From Streptomyces sp. NRRL F-2580 (lineage in GTDB: Bacteria; Actinomycetota; Actinomycetes; Streptomycetales; Streptomycetaceae): a stretch of 64,000 nt of DNA. A program made the translations under genes and the position numbers. This document shows positions 18,194-25,375 of this stretch, piece by piece. The notes below the pieces were generated by a model, which had not been told where the DNA came from, searched no databases, and worked only from the letters and a program-made list of their open reading frames with translations. Positions within the stretch are counted from its first letter, which is position 1; every line of letters begins with the position of its first letter. Where the stretch lies: positions 310,001-374,000 of the forward strand of contig NZ_JOIR01000011.1 in NCBI RefSeq assembly GCF_000720115.1. Direction: 5' to 3'.

Positions 18194-18742
18194 CTATACG
18201 GCCGTGCGGCGAAGGTGCTCGATCGCTACGCCGAGCCACTGCGCGGCCGGTCCGGCGAGGAGCAGCGGCGCGCACACGGTGTACGAGAGCACGACTTCGG
18301 GTTGCCCTGTCGTGACCCCGGCCAGAAGGGCGTGGTCGAACGGCAACCAGCCAGGCGACCCGGACGGCTTGAGTCGCACTCCGGCAGAGGTCAGGACCAC
18401 CCGGGCCACGGTGTGATCGCGCCACTGCGGCTCAGCGGCGGCCTCCGCCTCTTGGAGCCGCCGGGCGTCGAGCCGGCGGTTGGGCACCCAGCGTCGGCCG
18501 AAGGTCGGATGGTTCTCGAAGTAGCCGGCCGGGCGCGCGTAGACGACCTCGGTTCCGTAGAAGCGAGCCACCGAGCAGGCCACATCCGCGAAGGCAACTT
18601 CTCCGTCCGCGAGAGGAAGGTCGTCCGCCTGGACCGGCGCAAGTTCGCCTCCGCTCTGGAGGTGAAGCGCGAGCGCAGATGCTGCCTGCACGGCCTCGGG
18701 CCGGGCTGTCTCCTCCGCCCGGTCTCGTTGGCGAAGCCACAT
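18194..18742 (-). CDS. Hypothetical protein, 182 aa
   Basis: Start chosen at the ATG at 18742, six bases after GGAAGGA; the frame stays open to 18829. The protein has an acidic N-terminal part and a core with alternating strands (VARFYGTEVVYARPAGYF, EPQWRDHTVARVVLTSAGVR, GWLPFDHALL, EVVLSYTVCAPLLLAGPAAQ). The pattern recalls a small beta-rich PH-like fold, but I cannot name a family. It is the last gene before the strong terminator and lies downstream of the DUF2637 gene, in the element's maintenance operon. Confidence 0.6.
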   Translation of the reverse strand: MWLRQRDRAEETARPEAVQAASALALHLQSGGELAPVQADDLPLADGEVAFADVACSVARFYGTEVVYARPAGYFENHPTFGRRWVPNRRLDARRLQEAEAAAEPQWRDHTVARVVLTSAGVRLKPSGSPGWLPFDHALLAGVTTGQPEVVLSYTVCAPLLLAGPAAQWLGVAIEHLRRTAV

Positions 18743-18825
18743 GGTCATTCCTTCCTGATCAAGCGGACCGTCCAGGGCATCTACGGCCAGAGCCGCAGAG
18801 GTCCTGGGGCACTCATGCGATGAGA

Positions 18826-19941
18826 TCACCAGAGGGCACTGGAGGCAGCGGCGGGTGTCCTCCCTACCCCTTCCTCCTCTTCCTTCAGCCGGGCCAGCAG
18901 CACGCCCAAGCGGTCGTTGCTGATCGCCTGGTGTGCGCGGACGGCACCTGCCACTGCGTCACGGCTGATCCGTCCGGCCTTCTCGGAAGCGGACCGTGCG
19001 ATCGGCAGCAGGTCCGCCAGCCACTCGTCGTCAGCCTCCCGGTCCTGCGGGAGCTCGGCATCGTCCGGGACGGGCGGCTGTTCGCCGTCCGCAGGTGCGC
19101 GGACCGCCGCCGGAACGGACGGCTCGGCCGCCGCGGAGGGCACCGTCGGCTCCCCGCGGTCCGCGAGGCCTACAGACGGTCCGTCCGCTTCGCACCGGTC
19201 CCCGTCCGCGCCGTCCGCACCAGCGGACGAATCCGGGTGGGGATCTTCCGCACGCGAGCGACCGGCCCGGTCAGCCATGCGTTTGCACAGGTCAACAGGA
19301 GTATCAGGAGAGCTTTCCGCAGCGGACGGACGGACGGCGAGGGCCTGTGTCGCGGCCGCTGCCGTTGTCTCCAGCGGGCGGGGCTCCGGCTGTGCCACGA
19401 TCCTTTCGAGCCGCGAAACCTCTTGGCGGACCGGTCCGGGACCGTTGTCTGCGCCGTCCGGGACCGACAATTCGGCGGTCCGCGCCATCAGGATGTAGAG
19501 GTGTACGGAGCCCGCCAGTGCCAGCGGTGCGAGCGTCGACAGCACGCCGACGACGCTGTCCGTGAGGTGCAGTGCGGACCGTCCGGCCTGCGGACCGTGG
19601 TTCAGCGTGATGGCGTGCAGGGCGTTCGCGCCGAGACTCGCTCCGGTGGCCGCGAGGAAGAGAACCCAGGCGTACAGACGGGCGCTGAAGCGCTCGTGGC
19701 GAAGGAGCACGATCGCCCGGACGCCGTACGCAATGAATCCGTCGATGAACACGGGGAACAGGTAGCTCAGGGTCTCCCGTGCGTGGATCGCAATGGCGAT
19801 CTGCCGCAGCGCGTCGTAGGAGAACGCGAAGCCGGCCGCGCCGAGCAGGATGATCGCGGAGCGGTCCCAGGCCGTCATGCCGCGGAGGCTGTAGACACCC
19901 TGTGGTTCGCTCGCCGTCGACGTTATGTGCACGTGAGACAT
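18826..19941 (-). CDS. DUF2637 membrane protein (plasmid Spd-like)
   Basis: 371 aa. Four membrane helices occupy residues 25-150 (AIILLGAAGFAFSYDALRQI, LFPVFIDGFIAYGVRAIVLL, LYAWVLFLAATGASLGANAL, VLSTLAPLALAGSVHLYILM), the arrangement of the DUF2637 family common on Streptomyces plasmids and integrative elements. The C-terminal half is disordered and rich in Ala/Asp/Glu/Pro, ending in a helical part (SASEKAGRISRDAVAGAVRA). DUF2637 proteins are associated with Spd functions, the spread of plasmids within mycelium. The start overlaps the upstream TGA by one base. Confidence 0.75.
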   Translation of the reverse strand: MSHVHITSTASEPQGVYSLRGMTAWDRSAIILLGAAGFAFSYDALRQIAIAIHARETLSYLFPVFIDGFIAYGVRAIVLLRHERFSARLYAWVLFLAATGASLGANALHAITLNHGPQAGRSALHLTDSVVGVLSTLAPLALAGSVHLYILMARTAELSVPDGADNGPGPVRQEVSRLERIVAQPEPRPLETTAAAATQALAVRPSAAESSPDTPVDLCKRMADRAGRSRAEDPHPDSSAGADGADGDRCEADGPSVGLADRGEPTVPSAAAEPSVPAAVRAPADGEQPPVPDDAELPQDREADDEWLADLLPIARSASEKAGRISRDAVAGAVRAHQAISNDRLGVLLARLKEEEEGVGRTPAAASSALW

Positions 19942-20360
19942 CAGAGGTTGCCTCCGTCACGCGGGTCGATGGACTGCCAGGCCGGGGTCTGGGAGAGCAA
20001 CTGTCCGAGCCGTTCCAGGGACGTCACTTCGTGCACGTGCTGACTCGGGCAGCTCACGCACGACACCCGCAGCAGGATGCGCTCCGTGCCTCCTTGGTCG
20101 GTGTAGTACAGCTCCAGGTGCTGGCCCCCGACGGTGTCGAGCGAAGCGAAGGCTTGCAGGTGTTCTTCGAAGGACAGGAGCCCCAGGACCTCCCAGTCGA
20201 GGGTGACCGCCTCGTCGCCCAGGAGGCGGCGCGCGTACTTCGACGCCGCCGTGATGGACCTCGGCCCCCAGGTGCGGAAGGCGTTCTCCCGAGCGGCCGT
20301 GCGCCGCTCTTCGGCGGTCGTGAGGTGCTTGGCCGCAGCGAACATGATCGGGTGACTCAT
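19941..20360 (-). CDS. Hypothetical protein, 139 aa, with CxxC motif
   Basis: ATG at 20360, overlapping the DUF4326 stop. The protein starts MSHPIMFAAAKHLTTAEERR and has an alpha/beta core (VTLDWEVLGLLSFEEHLQAF, HLELYYTDQGGTERILLRVS) followed by CVSCPSQHVHEV, a possible metal site. No domain is recognised. It is translationally coupled to neighbours on both sides in the replication/maintenance operon. Confidence 0.6.
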   Translation of the reverse strand: MSHPIMFAAAKHLTTAEERRTAARENAFRTWGPRSITAASKYARRLLGDEAVTLDWEVLGLLSFEEHLQAFASLDTVGGQHLELYYTDQGGTERILLRVSCVSCPSQHVHEVTSLERLGQLLSQTPAWQSIDPRDGGNL

Positions 20361-20713
20361 CGGGGGCCTTCCAGGAAATAGCGGGTGCGGATCGTGTTGA
20401 CGTCGCCGGAGTCGTTGGCGAGGCGGAGGAGGACGTCTGCGTGGCACGGCACGTCGAGAGGACATGTGCACATCAGGTCGAGGCCGCGCAGTGCTCGGGC
20501 GTACCGGGCGGCGTAGCAACGGCCCACCGGGCCTCGGAGCGTGGCGGCGAAGAGGTCCACGGCCTCCGCCGCGTCCATCGGAGGGCCGAGCTGAGACGGA
20601 GATCGGTCACCCGCCTTGAACGGGTTCGCGTAGCGACTGCGAGGACCGACGTATTCACAGGCTGTGGGCAATGCTGCGGCGTCTTGGGACGCTCCGCGAA
20701 GACGGACGGGCAT
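20357..20713 (-). CDS. DUF4326 domain protein
   Basis: 118 aa. It carries the DUF4326 signature: EYVGPRSRYANPF near residue 21, then the cysteine-rich CTCPLDVPCHADVLLRL near residue 82. The family is common in phages and plasmids; its biochemical role is not established as far as I know. It overlaps the DnaC-like gene upstream by one base (TGATG) and the 139-aa ORF downstream by four, so it belongs to the replication operon. Confidence 0.75.
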   Translation of the reverse strand: MPVRLRGASQDAAALPTACEYVGPRSRYANPFKAGDRSPSQLGPPMDAAEAVDLFAATLRGPVGRCYAARYARALRGLDLMCTCPLDVPCHADVLLRLANDSGDVNTIRTRYFLEGPR

Positions 20714-21438
20714 CAGGCTGCCCTCCCGCCGCGGCGCCGGTCAGCGCCGATCATCGGGACGAGGCTCGTCACCATCTCGGCCAGGCGACTCGCCACCCGG
20801 GCCCCGACGAAGTCGGTCAGGTCCGGCCCGTTCTCATCGCGGGCAGGCAGGTTGGACGTGATGATCGTCGGCAGGCAGTGGTTGTACCGGTAGTTGATGA
20901 GCCGATACGTCACCTCCTCGGTCCACTCCGACGTTTTCGCCGTACCGAGGTCATCGAGCAACAGGTACTGGACTTCGCTGAGCCGCCGCAATTCTCGTTC
21001 CGCCGCGCCCATGACCTGTGAGGGGCGCAGGTTGCCGTACATGTCCGCCGAGTTCACGGCGATCAGCTCGAACCGGTCCGGGCCGCCGGCCGCGATCCTC
21101 CGCAGGGCTCCGTACGCTTGGTGGGTTTTGCCCGTCCCCGTAAGGCCAGTGAGGAGCAGAGCGCCAGCGGCGGCGTTGTCCGCAAGAGCGCGATCGGCCC
21201 AGGCGGTGACCTCCGGCATCGTCGCTTCAGCGTCGCTGAACCGGGGAGGGGTGGCGGTGTGCCAGCGGTTCAGTGCGTACTCGGCCCGAGCGCGGCGGTG
21301 CCACTCGCGGTCTCCCGGGTTCTCTTCCGATGACTCGTCGGCGAGATTGTCGGGCACGGCCTGAATTCCTTTCGCGGCGAGTATTCGTTCCATAGCACGC
21401 ATTGACTTGGCGCTCCCTGCGCGTTCCGGCTCTGCCAT
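20713..21438 (-). CDS. DnaC-like ATP-binding protein (helicase loader)
   Basis: 241 aa from the ATG at 21438. Walker A GLTGTGKTH is at about residues 103-111 and Walker B YLLLDDLGTAKTSEW at about 160, followed by LINYRYNHCLPTIITSNLPA, the sensor 1 region with the Asn-Leu typical of DnaC/IstB AAA+ proteins. DnaC-type loaders place the replicative helicase on single-stranded DNA. It lies directly after the HTH replication protein, a pairing usual in phage and plasmid replication modules. Inference: together they replicate the excised element. Confidence 0.82.
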   Translation of the reverse strand: MAEPERAGSAKSMRAMERILAAKGIQAVPDNLADESSEENPGDREWHRRARAEYALNRWHTATPPRFSDAEATMPEVTAWADRALADNAAAGALLLTGLTGTGKTHQAYGALRRIAAGGPDRFELIAVNSADMYGNLRPSQVMGAAERELRRLSEVQYLLLDDLGTAKTSEWTEEVTYRLINYRYNHCLPTIITSNLPARDENGPDLTDFVGARVASRLAEMVTSLVPMIGADRRRGGRAA

Positions 21439-21440
21439 GA

Positions 21441-22304
21441 TCAAAATCCGTTCTGGTAAGCGCTGGGTTCGGCAGTGTTCTGGAAAGGCACCCAGCCGCC
21501 GGAGTGCCGACGCAGGGGAACGACGTTTCCTTGGGGTGCCGCTGCGGGGGCGTGCGACGGAAGGTCCGCCCAGATACGGAGGAGATAGCGGGCCGACTGC
21601 GGCGGGCGGTCGGCGTTCCACCGCCGCGCGACCATTTCGACCAGCCGGTCATGTCCCCAACGGGCCGCGAGAGCTGTTACCCGATCCCACTCCGATTCGG
21701 TCAGCCGCCAACCGACGAGCATTCCCGCACTCGTTATGGCTGTTACCAGAGCCTTGGCGCCTTCGGGCACCCTGACCGAGTCCTGGGCGACAGGCCGGTT
21801 CTCTCGGCTCGACCCAGGCAAGCTAGCTTGCTTTTTGGTGGTGGTAATACTCCCGTAGGGAGTATTACCACCACGTGCACGCGAGGAAGAAACTTCCGAG
21901 TTGCCGTGCGGAGACTTCCCACTTTCAGCCGTCGACTCGGAGTTCAGGGGAGAGATTTCCTGGAACTTTCTTCCCTCTCCTGACGCTTCGGGAGGTGGAG
22001 TAGGAAGTTCCTTCTCTGAATCGGTAGAGTGCGTGGCACCCATGTTGAACAGGAGTATCGAGTAGCTGTTGGGGTTCGAGGGCCCCCCTCCGCGCTCATG
22101 GCTGAGTTCACCGAGTGTCGCCAGCTCCCCCAGGCACTTCGTTATCGAGCGAGCCGTGAGTCGGGTAAGCGTGGATATCTCGTCCAAGGTCAGCGTGGCC
22201 CTGCCCTTATCGTCCGCCTCTCGGGCGAGTGCGAGCATGACGAGACGCGAGCCCCTGCACGACTTGGACTGTGACCAGACCACTTCTGTCGCAATGTCGC
22301 TCAT
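21441..22304 (-). CDS. Helix-turn-helix replication protein (DnaD/initiator-like)
   Basis: 287 aa. The N-terminus is a winged helix (SCRGSRLVMLALAREADDKG, TLDEISTLTRLTARSITKCL), followed by a disordered Ser/Pro/Glu linker, and a helical C-terminal domain (LTESEWDRVTALAARWGHDR ... LLRIWADLP). This two-domain form with a DnaC-like gene next to it matches phage and plasmid DnaD-like initiators or loaders. The linker-coding DNA contains two large perfect palindromes that could be the replication origin. It overlaps the 120-aa ORF by four bases. Confidence 0.7.
   Translation of the reverse strand: MSDIATEVVWSQSKSCRGSRLVMLALAREADDKGRATLTLDEISTLTRLTARSITKCLGELATLGELSHERGGGPSNPNSYSILLFNMGATHSTDSEKELPTPPPEASGEGRKFQEISPLNSESTAESGKSPHGNSEVSSSRARGGNTPYGSITTTKKQASLPGSSRENRPVAQDSVRVPEGAKALVTAITSAGMLVGWRLTESEWDRVTALAARWGHDRLVEMVARRWNADRPPQSARYLLRIWADLPSHAPAAAPQGNVVPLRRHSGGWVPFQNTAEPSAYQNGF
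21818..21874. repeat. Two perfect palindromes inside the replication gene; candidate origin
   Basis: GCAAGCTAGCTTGC (21818-21831) is a 14-bp perfect palindrome. Six bases further, GTGGTGGTAATACTCCC (21838-21854) pairs perfectly over 17 bp with 21858-21874 around a GTA loop. They fall in the part encoding the unstructured linker, where protein constraint is weak. Origins inside the initiator gene are well known for plasmids and phages. Function is inferred. Confidence 0.55.
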
Positions 22305-22663
22305 CGGGATTCCCCATCGGATATCGCTATGCGACGGATGCGGGAGAGGCCAAACGAGTGATCGTCTTCCGGGATGTACCCGTTCTGATGTGGCTCGGGA
22401 GTGAGGTACAACGTACCGGTGGGGAGATAGAAATCATGGGCGCGGCGCCAGTCGGCAGCGTCACCGAAGTTGCGCCTGATCATGTGTGCAACTCTTTCTT
22501 CGGTTCGGCGGTCAATGAGCATGCGGTAAAAGTCCGATTCGAAGAGGTGGGTAACAGACCGGCGCACTGGATAAACTCGCGCGAGGACGGCCGTGGGCGC
22601 TATCTCGCTGATTGCTGTACTGAGATGTAGGCACGGCGCAGCGGCGGGGTCGTTCTGGGGCAT
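22301..22663 (-). CDS. Hypothetical protein, 120 aa
   Basis: Starts at an ATG at 22663 and overlaps the replication protein gene by four bases. The sequence is mixed alpha/beta (YRMLIDRRTEERVAHMIRRN, DFYLPTGTLYLTPEPHQNGY) with no known motif. Its coupling to the replication gene suggests a role in replication or its control. Confidence 0.55.
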   Translation of the reverse strand: MPQNDPAAAPCLHLSTAISEIAPTAVLARVYPVRRSVTHLFESDFYRMLIDRRTEERVAHMIRRNFGDAADWRRAHDFYLPTGTLYLTPEPHQNGYIPEDDHSFGLSRIRRIAISDGESR

Positions 22664-22726
22664 GGGGCGAACTCCAGGAATCGCAAGGCAGCCCTGCGAG
22701 AAGAATCGTTTCTTCGTGGAGGCGTG

Positions 22727-23317
22727 TCAGGCGGCGTCAGCCCTGTGAACAGGCGGCGGGGCGGCCGGCCGGGACTTCAACTTGTGGCGGTAGCGACGCG
22801 CGAGTTTCAGCAGGTACTCGTGCGTGACGCCGAGCCCCCGGGCCACAGCGGCAGGTTCGAGTGACGGGTCTGTCGCGAATCGAGCAATTACCGCGTCTCG
22901 TTCGACCTTGCTGAGAGCCGCGGTACATCCCTGAAGAGCACTCTGCACAGCCTCTTCGTTCGCGCGCTGCTGCCACGCGGCACGCAGTGCGGACCGCTCC
23001 GAGGCAAGGAGACCAGCCCGAATACCGAACTCGTCATCGTCCCTGAGTGATTCGACCAGGCACCGGGCAGCCACAGCCAACGGGCACGATGCGCAGAGAT
23101 TGCGCGGCCTGTTGAGGGACGTACCCAGCTTGCTTTTCACGGTCTCGGGATCTTCGCGGGGGCCATCCCCGAGGGGAACGAAGATGTCGATGTCCTGGTT
23201 CGAGCACCTGGCTTCTTCGGCCCAGTGCTTCCCAGGGGCCTTCCTCGACTCTTCTATAAGAGGAGACCAATTCCCCTGATGTGCAGCCTCGATGAGACTG
23301 CGTATGTCAGTGCTCAT
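22727..23317 (-). CDS. WhiB-family iron-sulfur regulator with C-terminal HTH-like segment
   Basis: 196 aa. WhiB proteins hold a 4Fe-4S cluster on four cysteines and bind RNA polymerase sigma factor. Cys38 (EARCSNQ), Cys75 and Cys78 (LCASCP) and Cys86 (AARCL) fit, followed by FGIRAGL in place of the usual GVWGG turn. The spacing between the third and fourth Cys is seven residues instead of the usual five. A C-terminal extension (DAVIARFATDPSLEPAAVAR then GLGVTHEYLLKLARRYRHKL) looks like a sigma-4-like HTH, uncommon for a small WhiB. It probably regulates element functions in response to redox or development. Confidence 0.8.
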   Translation of the reverse strand: MSTDIRSLIEAAHQGNWSPLIEESRKAPGKHWAEEARCSNQDIDIFVPLGDGPREDPETVKSKLGTSLNRPRNLCASCPLAVAARCLVESLRDDDEFGIRAGLLASERSALRAAWQQRANEEAVQSALQGCTAALSKVERDAVIARFATDPSLEPAAVARGLGVTHEYLLKLARRYRHKLKSRPAAPPPVHRADAA

Positions 23318-23376
23318 TTGTGTCTCACGATGTTCACGGCGCCAAGCGCTTTCCAGCGCTCGAACGCAAGAGGAGA

Positions 23377-23766
23377 TCAGAAGCGCTTGCGCGAACGCTT
23401 GGAAGGCTGAAGCGACATCAATGCCGACTCGCGTTCCTTTTCAGCCGCCATGCCCGGACTCACGAAATGCATGTCCGAAATCGCGCGAAGGTCTTCCTCC
23501 GCGAACTGGACGAATTTCCCGAACTTCCGGTGGGGCAGCGTGGAGATTCGCTCCCGCAGCCACTTTTCCGGGATGTTCAGCCGCTCGGCCGCTTCGCTGT
23601 ATCCGATGTGGAGACGCTTATCGCCGGGCTCCGACTGCCGGTTGCCCAGCAGAGCGTCTAGTCCGCCGGCCTGAGCCAGCAGATTCACCACGGCGGCGAG
23701 CCCCTGCAATTCGGTGGACCCGAGGGCGGCCAGACCTGCGTTCGCCGGTGCGACGGCCGACATCAT
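23377..23766 (-). CDS. Excisionase-like (Xis) helix-turn-helix protein
   Basis: 129 aa from the ATG at 23766, overlapping the upstream stop. The core IGYSEAAERLNIPEKWLRER followed by HRKFGKFVQFAEEDLRAI is the MerR/Xis-type winged helix seen in recombination directionality factors and small DNA-binding proteins. The C-terminus is basic (SLQPSKRSRKRF). In actinomycete integrative elements a Xis usually adjoins the integrase, but no integrase is beside this gene. It may control excision or act as a regulator. Confidence 0.7.
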   Translation of the reverse strand: MMSAVAPANAGLAALGSTELQGLAAVVNLLAQAGGLDALLGNRQSEPGDKRLHIGYSEAAERLNIPEKWLRERISTLPHRKFGKFVQFAEEDLRAISDMHFVSPGMAAEKERESALMSLQPSKRSRKRF

Positions 23767-24080
23767 GCGTCCAGTCCGCGCAGCTGAGCCGTCCGCAGGT
23801 CGAAGGCGTGGCCGCCGGAGGCTGCCCATCCGGCCTGCGGGAACGAGCGGATGATCCACCGCGCGATGGTCAGCGCCTTGGCTCGGGGTACGCGCAGGAC
23901 ATGTCCGTGATCGTTCACGGCCGTGAGTCCCAGGTGGGGCCACAGGGTCCGGGGGCCCTGGAGGCGGACCTGTACGACGGCGGCCTCGGGGGGCAGCATG
24001 GACGTCAGCTGTGCGGCCAGCCGTTCAGCCGGTCCCGAAGTGATCTCAGGCTTCAGGTTGCAGTCCGCAGTAGGGGACAT
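23763..24080 (-). CDS. Hypothetical protein, 105 aa, first gene of the maintenance operon
   Basis: ATG at 24080 with GAGGAG six bases upstream. The protein has an N-terminal helix (GPAERLAAQLTSMLPPEAAV) and two strand-helix units (VVQVRLQGPRTLWPHLGLTA, HVLRVPRAKALTIARWIIRS). No domain is recognised. It is coupled to the Xis-like gene by a four-base overlap and is the first gene downstream of the operator region controlled by the divergent triple-HTH regulator. Confidence 0.6.
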   Translation of the reverse strand: MSPTADCNLKPEITSGPAERLAAQLTSMLPPEAAVVQVRLQGPRTLWPHLGLTAVNDHGHVLRVPRAKALTIARWIIRSFPQAGWAASGGHAFDLRTAQLRGLDA

Positions 24081-24426
24081 GCGACACTCCTCTATGTGGT
24101 ACGCCGCTCCGCAGTGCCGTGCGAAAGGACACGGAGTGGCTGTGCGAGTGATCTTGCGGCCCCGGAAGGGGCAACCGGATCACGAGCTGTCTGGCGTCCG
24201 GGAGCTGCGAACTCTCGGGCGCCGATGGCGTTTTGAGGGGCAGGGAAGCGCACAAGTCGTACGCGGCTTCTCCTCTCCACCAGGCGGTCCCCAGGTGGGG
24301 TTCGGTAGGTGGGCGAAGGCGGAGGGGTGCGAACGCCCTCGTTTTTCGCTAAACTGAAGCTATCGCGGTTCCCCCAAAAAGTCAACAGTCCGAGGTTTCC
24401 TCGGTTCGCCCAAAAAACGAGGTCTG
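24081..24426. promoter_or_regulatory. Divergent control region between the maintenance operon and the XRE regulator
   Basis: No gene here. Near the regulator start are two direct repeats of 15 bp with one mismatch, CGGTTCCCCCAAAAA (24366-24380) and CGGTTCGCCCAAAAA (24402-24416), 36 bases apart. Between them is a small palindrome CCGAGG-TTT-CCTCGG (24390-24404). Another CCTCGTTTTT lies at about 24342. These A-tract repeats upstream of an XRE gene are good operator candidates for autoregulation and control of the minus-strand operon. Confidence 0.55.
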
Positions 24427-25320
24427 ATGCCAGCCCGACGCTTCGATAGAGCCCGTGTGCGCGCGGTACGTCGAGCCGCCGAGATCTCGCAGTCCGACGT
24501 GGCCTCTGCCATCGGTGCTGCGGACTCGACGGTGGCGGGGTGGGAGCTGGGCGCAAGCGTCCCGGACCAGGAGAAGTTGCCAGCCCTAGCCGACGTGCTC
24601 AAGAAGCCGTTGGATGAGCTGTTCCCCCGCGACGGTTTGCCCGACCTCACCGACCTGCGGTGCGACGCCGGCCTCTACCGATACGAGATGGCAGCAGTCA
24701 TCGGTACCAAGAGCGACGGCCCAGTGGCCGGCGCGGAGAACGGCGTCCGGCGCCTTAAGGACAGATACCTCCCTGACCTGGCGAAGGCTTATCGCGTCAC
24801 CGTGGATGAGGTGAAGCGAGCGCAGGAACGGTCTATGGCCAAGGCCCGGGGCGAAGAGGTGGAGGGCGAGGTTGTCGCCGTCGCCGCGGAGGAGTCGCCC
24901 CGAACGCTCGCTGAGAAGATCACCCTCCTCCTGGAGCGCTCGTACCCGGCGGGGGCGGCCCCGGGTGACGAAGAGATCGCGGAGGCCGTAAATGCTTACG
25001 CGGGGTCGCACGTCACTACGGCCAAGCAGGTGGAAGCCCTGCGAACGGGCATCGACGAAGCCGAAGCCCCCGCACCCGTCGTCTTGGAAGGTCTCGCCCA
25101 CTTCTTCGGCGTCACCCGCCTGTACTTCGAACCGGACGACGCTGTGGCCCGGCAGGTCTACGAAGGGCTTCGCCTGATGTCGGCCGCCAAGAGCGGGAAG
25201 GTGGGCCGAGTTCGGGCCCGCGGTCTCGGCGCGGAGGGTCTGCCGGCCGACGTCCTCTCGATCCTGAACGATCTCGCGACCGAGTTCGAGAAGAAGGCCG
25301 ACCCCGACGCCAACGAATAG
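24427..25320 (+). CDS. XRE regulator with about three HTH-like segments, probable master regulator
   Basis: 297 aa from the ATG at 24427. Segment 1 (residues 10-66) is a clear XRE HTH: VRAVRRAAEISQSDVASAIG then AADSTVAGWELGASVPDQEK. Segment 2 (residues 75-140) is a degenerate copy (YRYEMAAVIGTKSDGPVAG ... LAKAYRVTVDEVKRAQ). Segment 3 (about 160-240) again resembles an XRE domain (TLAEKITLLLERSYPAGAAP ... LEGLAHFFGVTRLYFEPDD). It is divergent from the replication/maintenance operon and preceded by repeat operators, which suggests it represses or switches that operon. It ends in a perfect 20-bp terminator hairpin. Confidence 0.78.
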   Translation: MPARRFDRARVRAVRRAAEISQSDVASAIGAADSTVAGWELGASVPDQEKLPALADVLKKPLDELFPRDGLPDLTDLRCDAGLYRYEMAAVIGTKSDGPVAGAENGVRRLKDRYLPDLAKAYRVTVDEVKRAQERSMAKARGEEVEGEVVAVAAEESPRTLAEKITLLLERSYPAGAAPGDEEIAEAVNAYAGSHVTTAKQVEALRTGIDEAEAPAPVVLEGLAHFFGVTRLYFEPDDAVARQVYEGLRLMSAAKSGKVGRVRARGLGAEGLPADVLSILNDLATEFEKKADPDANE

Positions 25321-25362
25321 TGCCCTGTTCCCCTGACTCAGGGAGTCAGGGGAACAGGGCAC
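25320..25362. terminator. Bidirectional terminator, perfect 20-bp stem
   Basis: Bases 25320-25339 pair with 25343-25362 without mismatch around a 3-base loop. The hairpin starts at the last base of the regulator stop codon and ends 14 bases before the end of the convergent amidohydrolase gene, so it probably serves both. Confidence 0.85.
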
Positions 25363-25375
25363 TTAACAGCGACTT

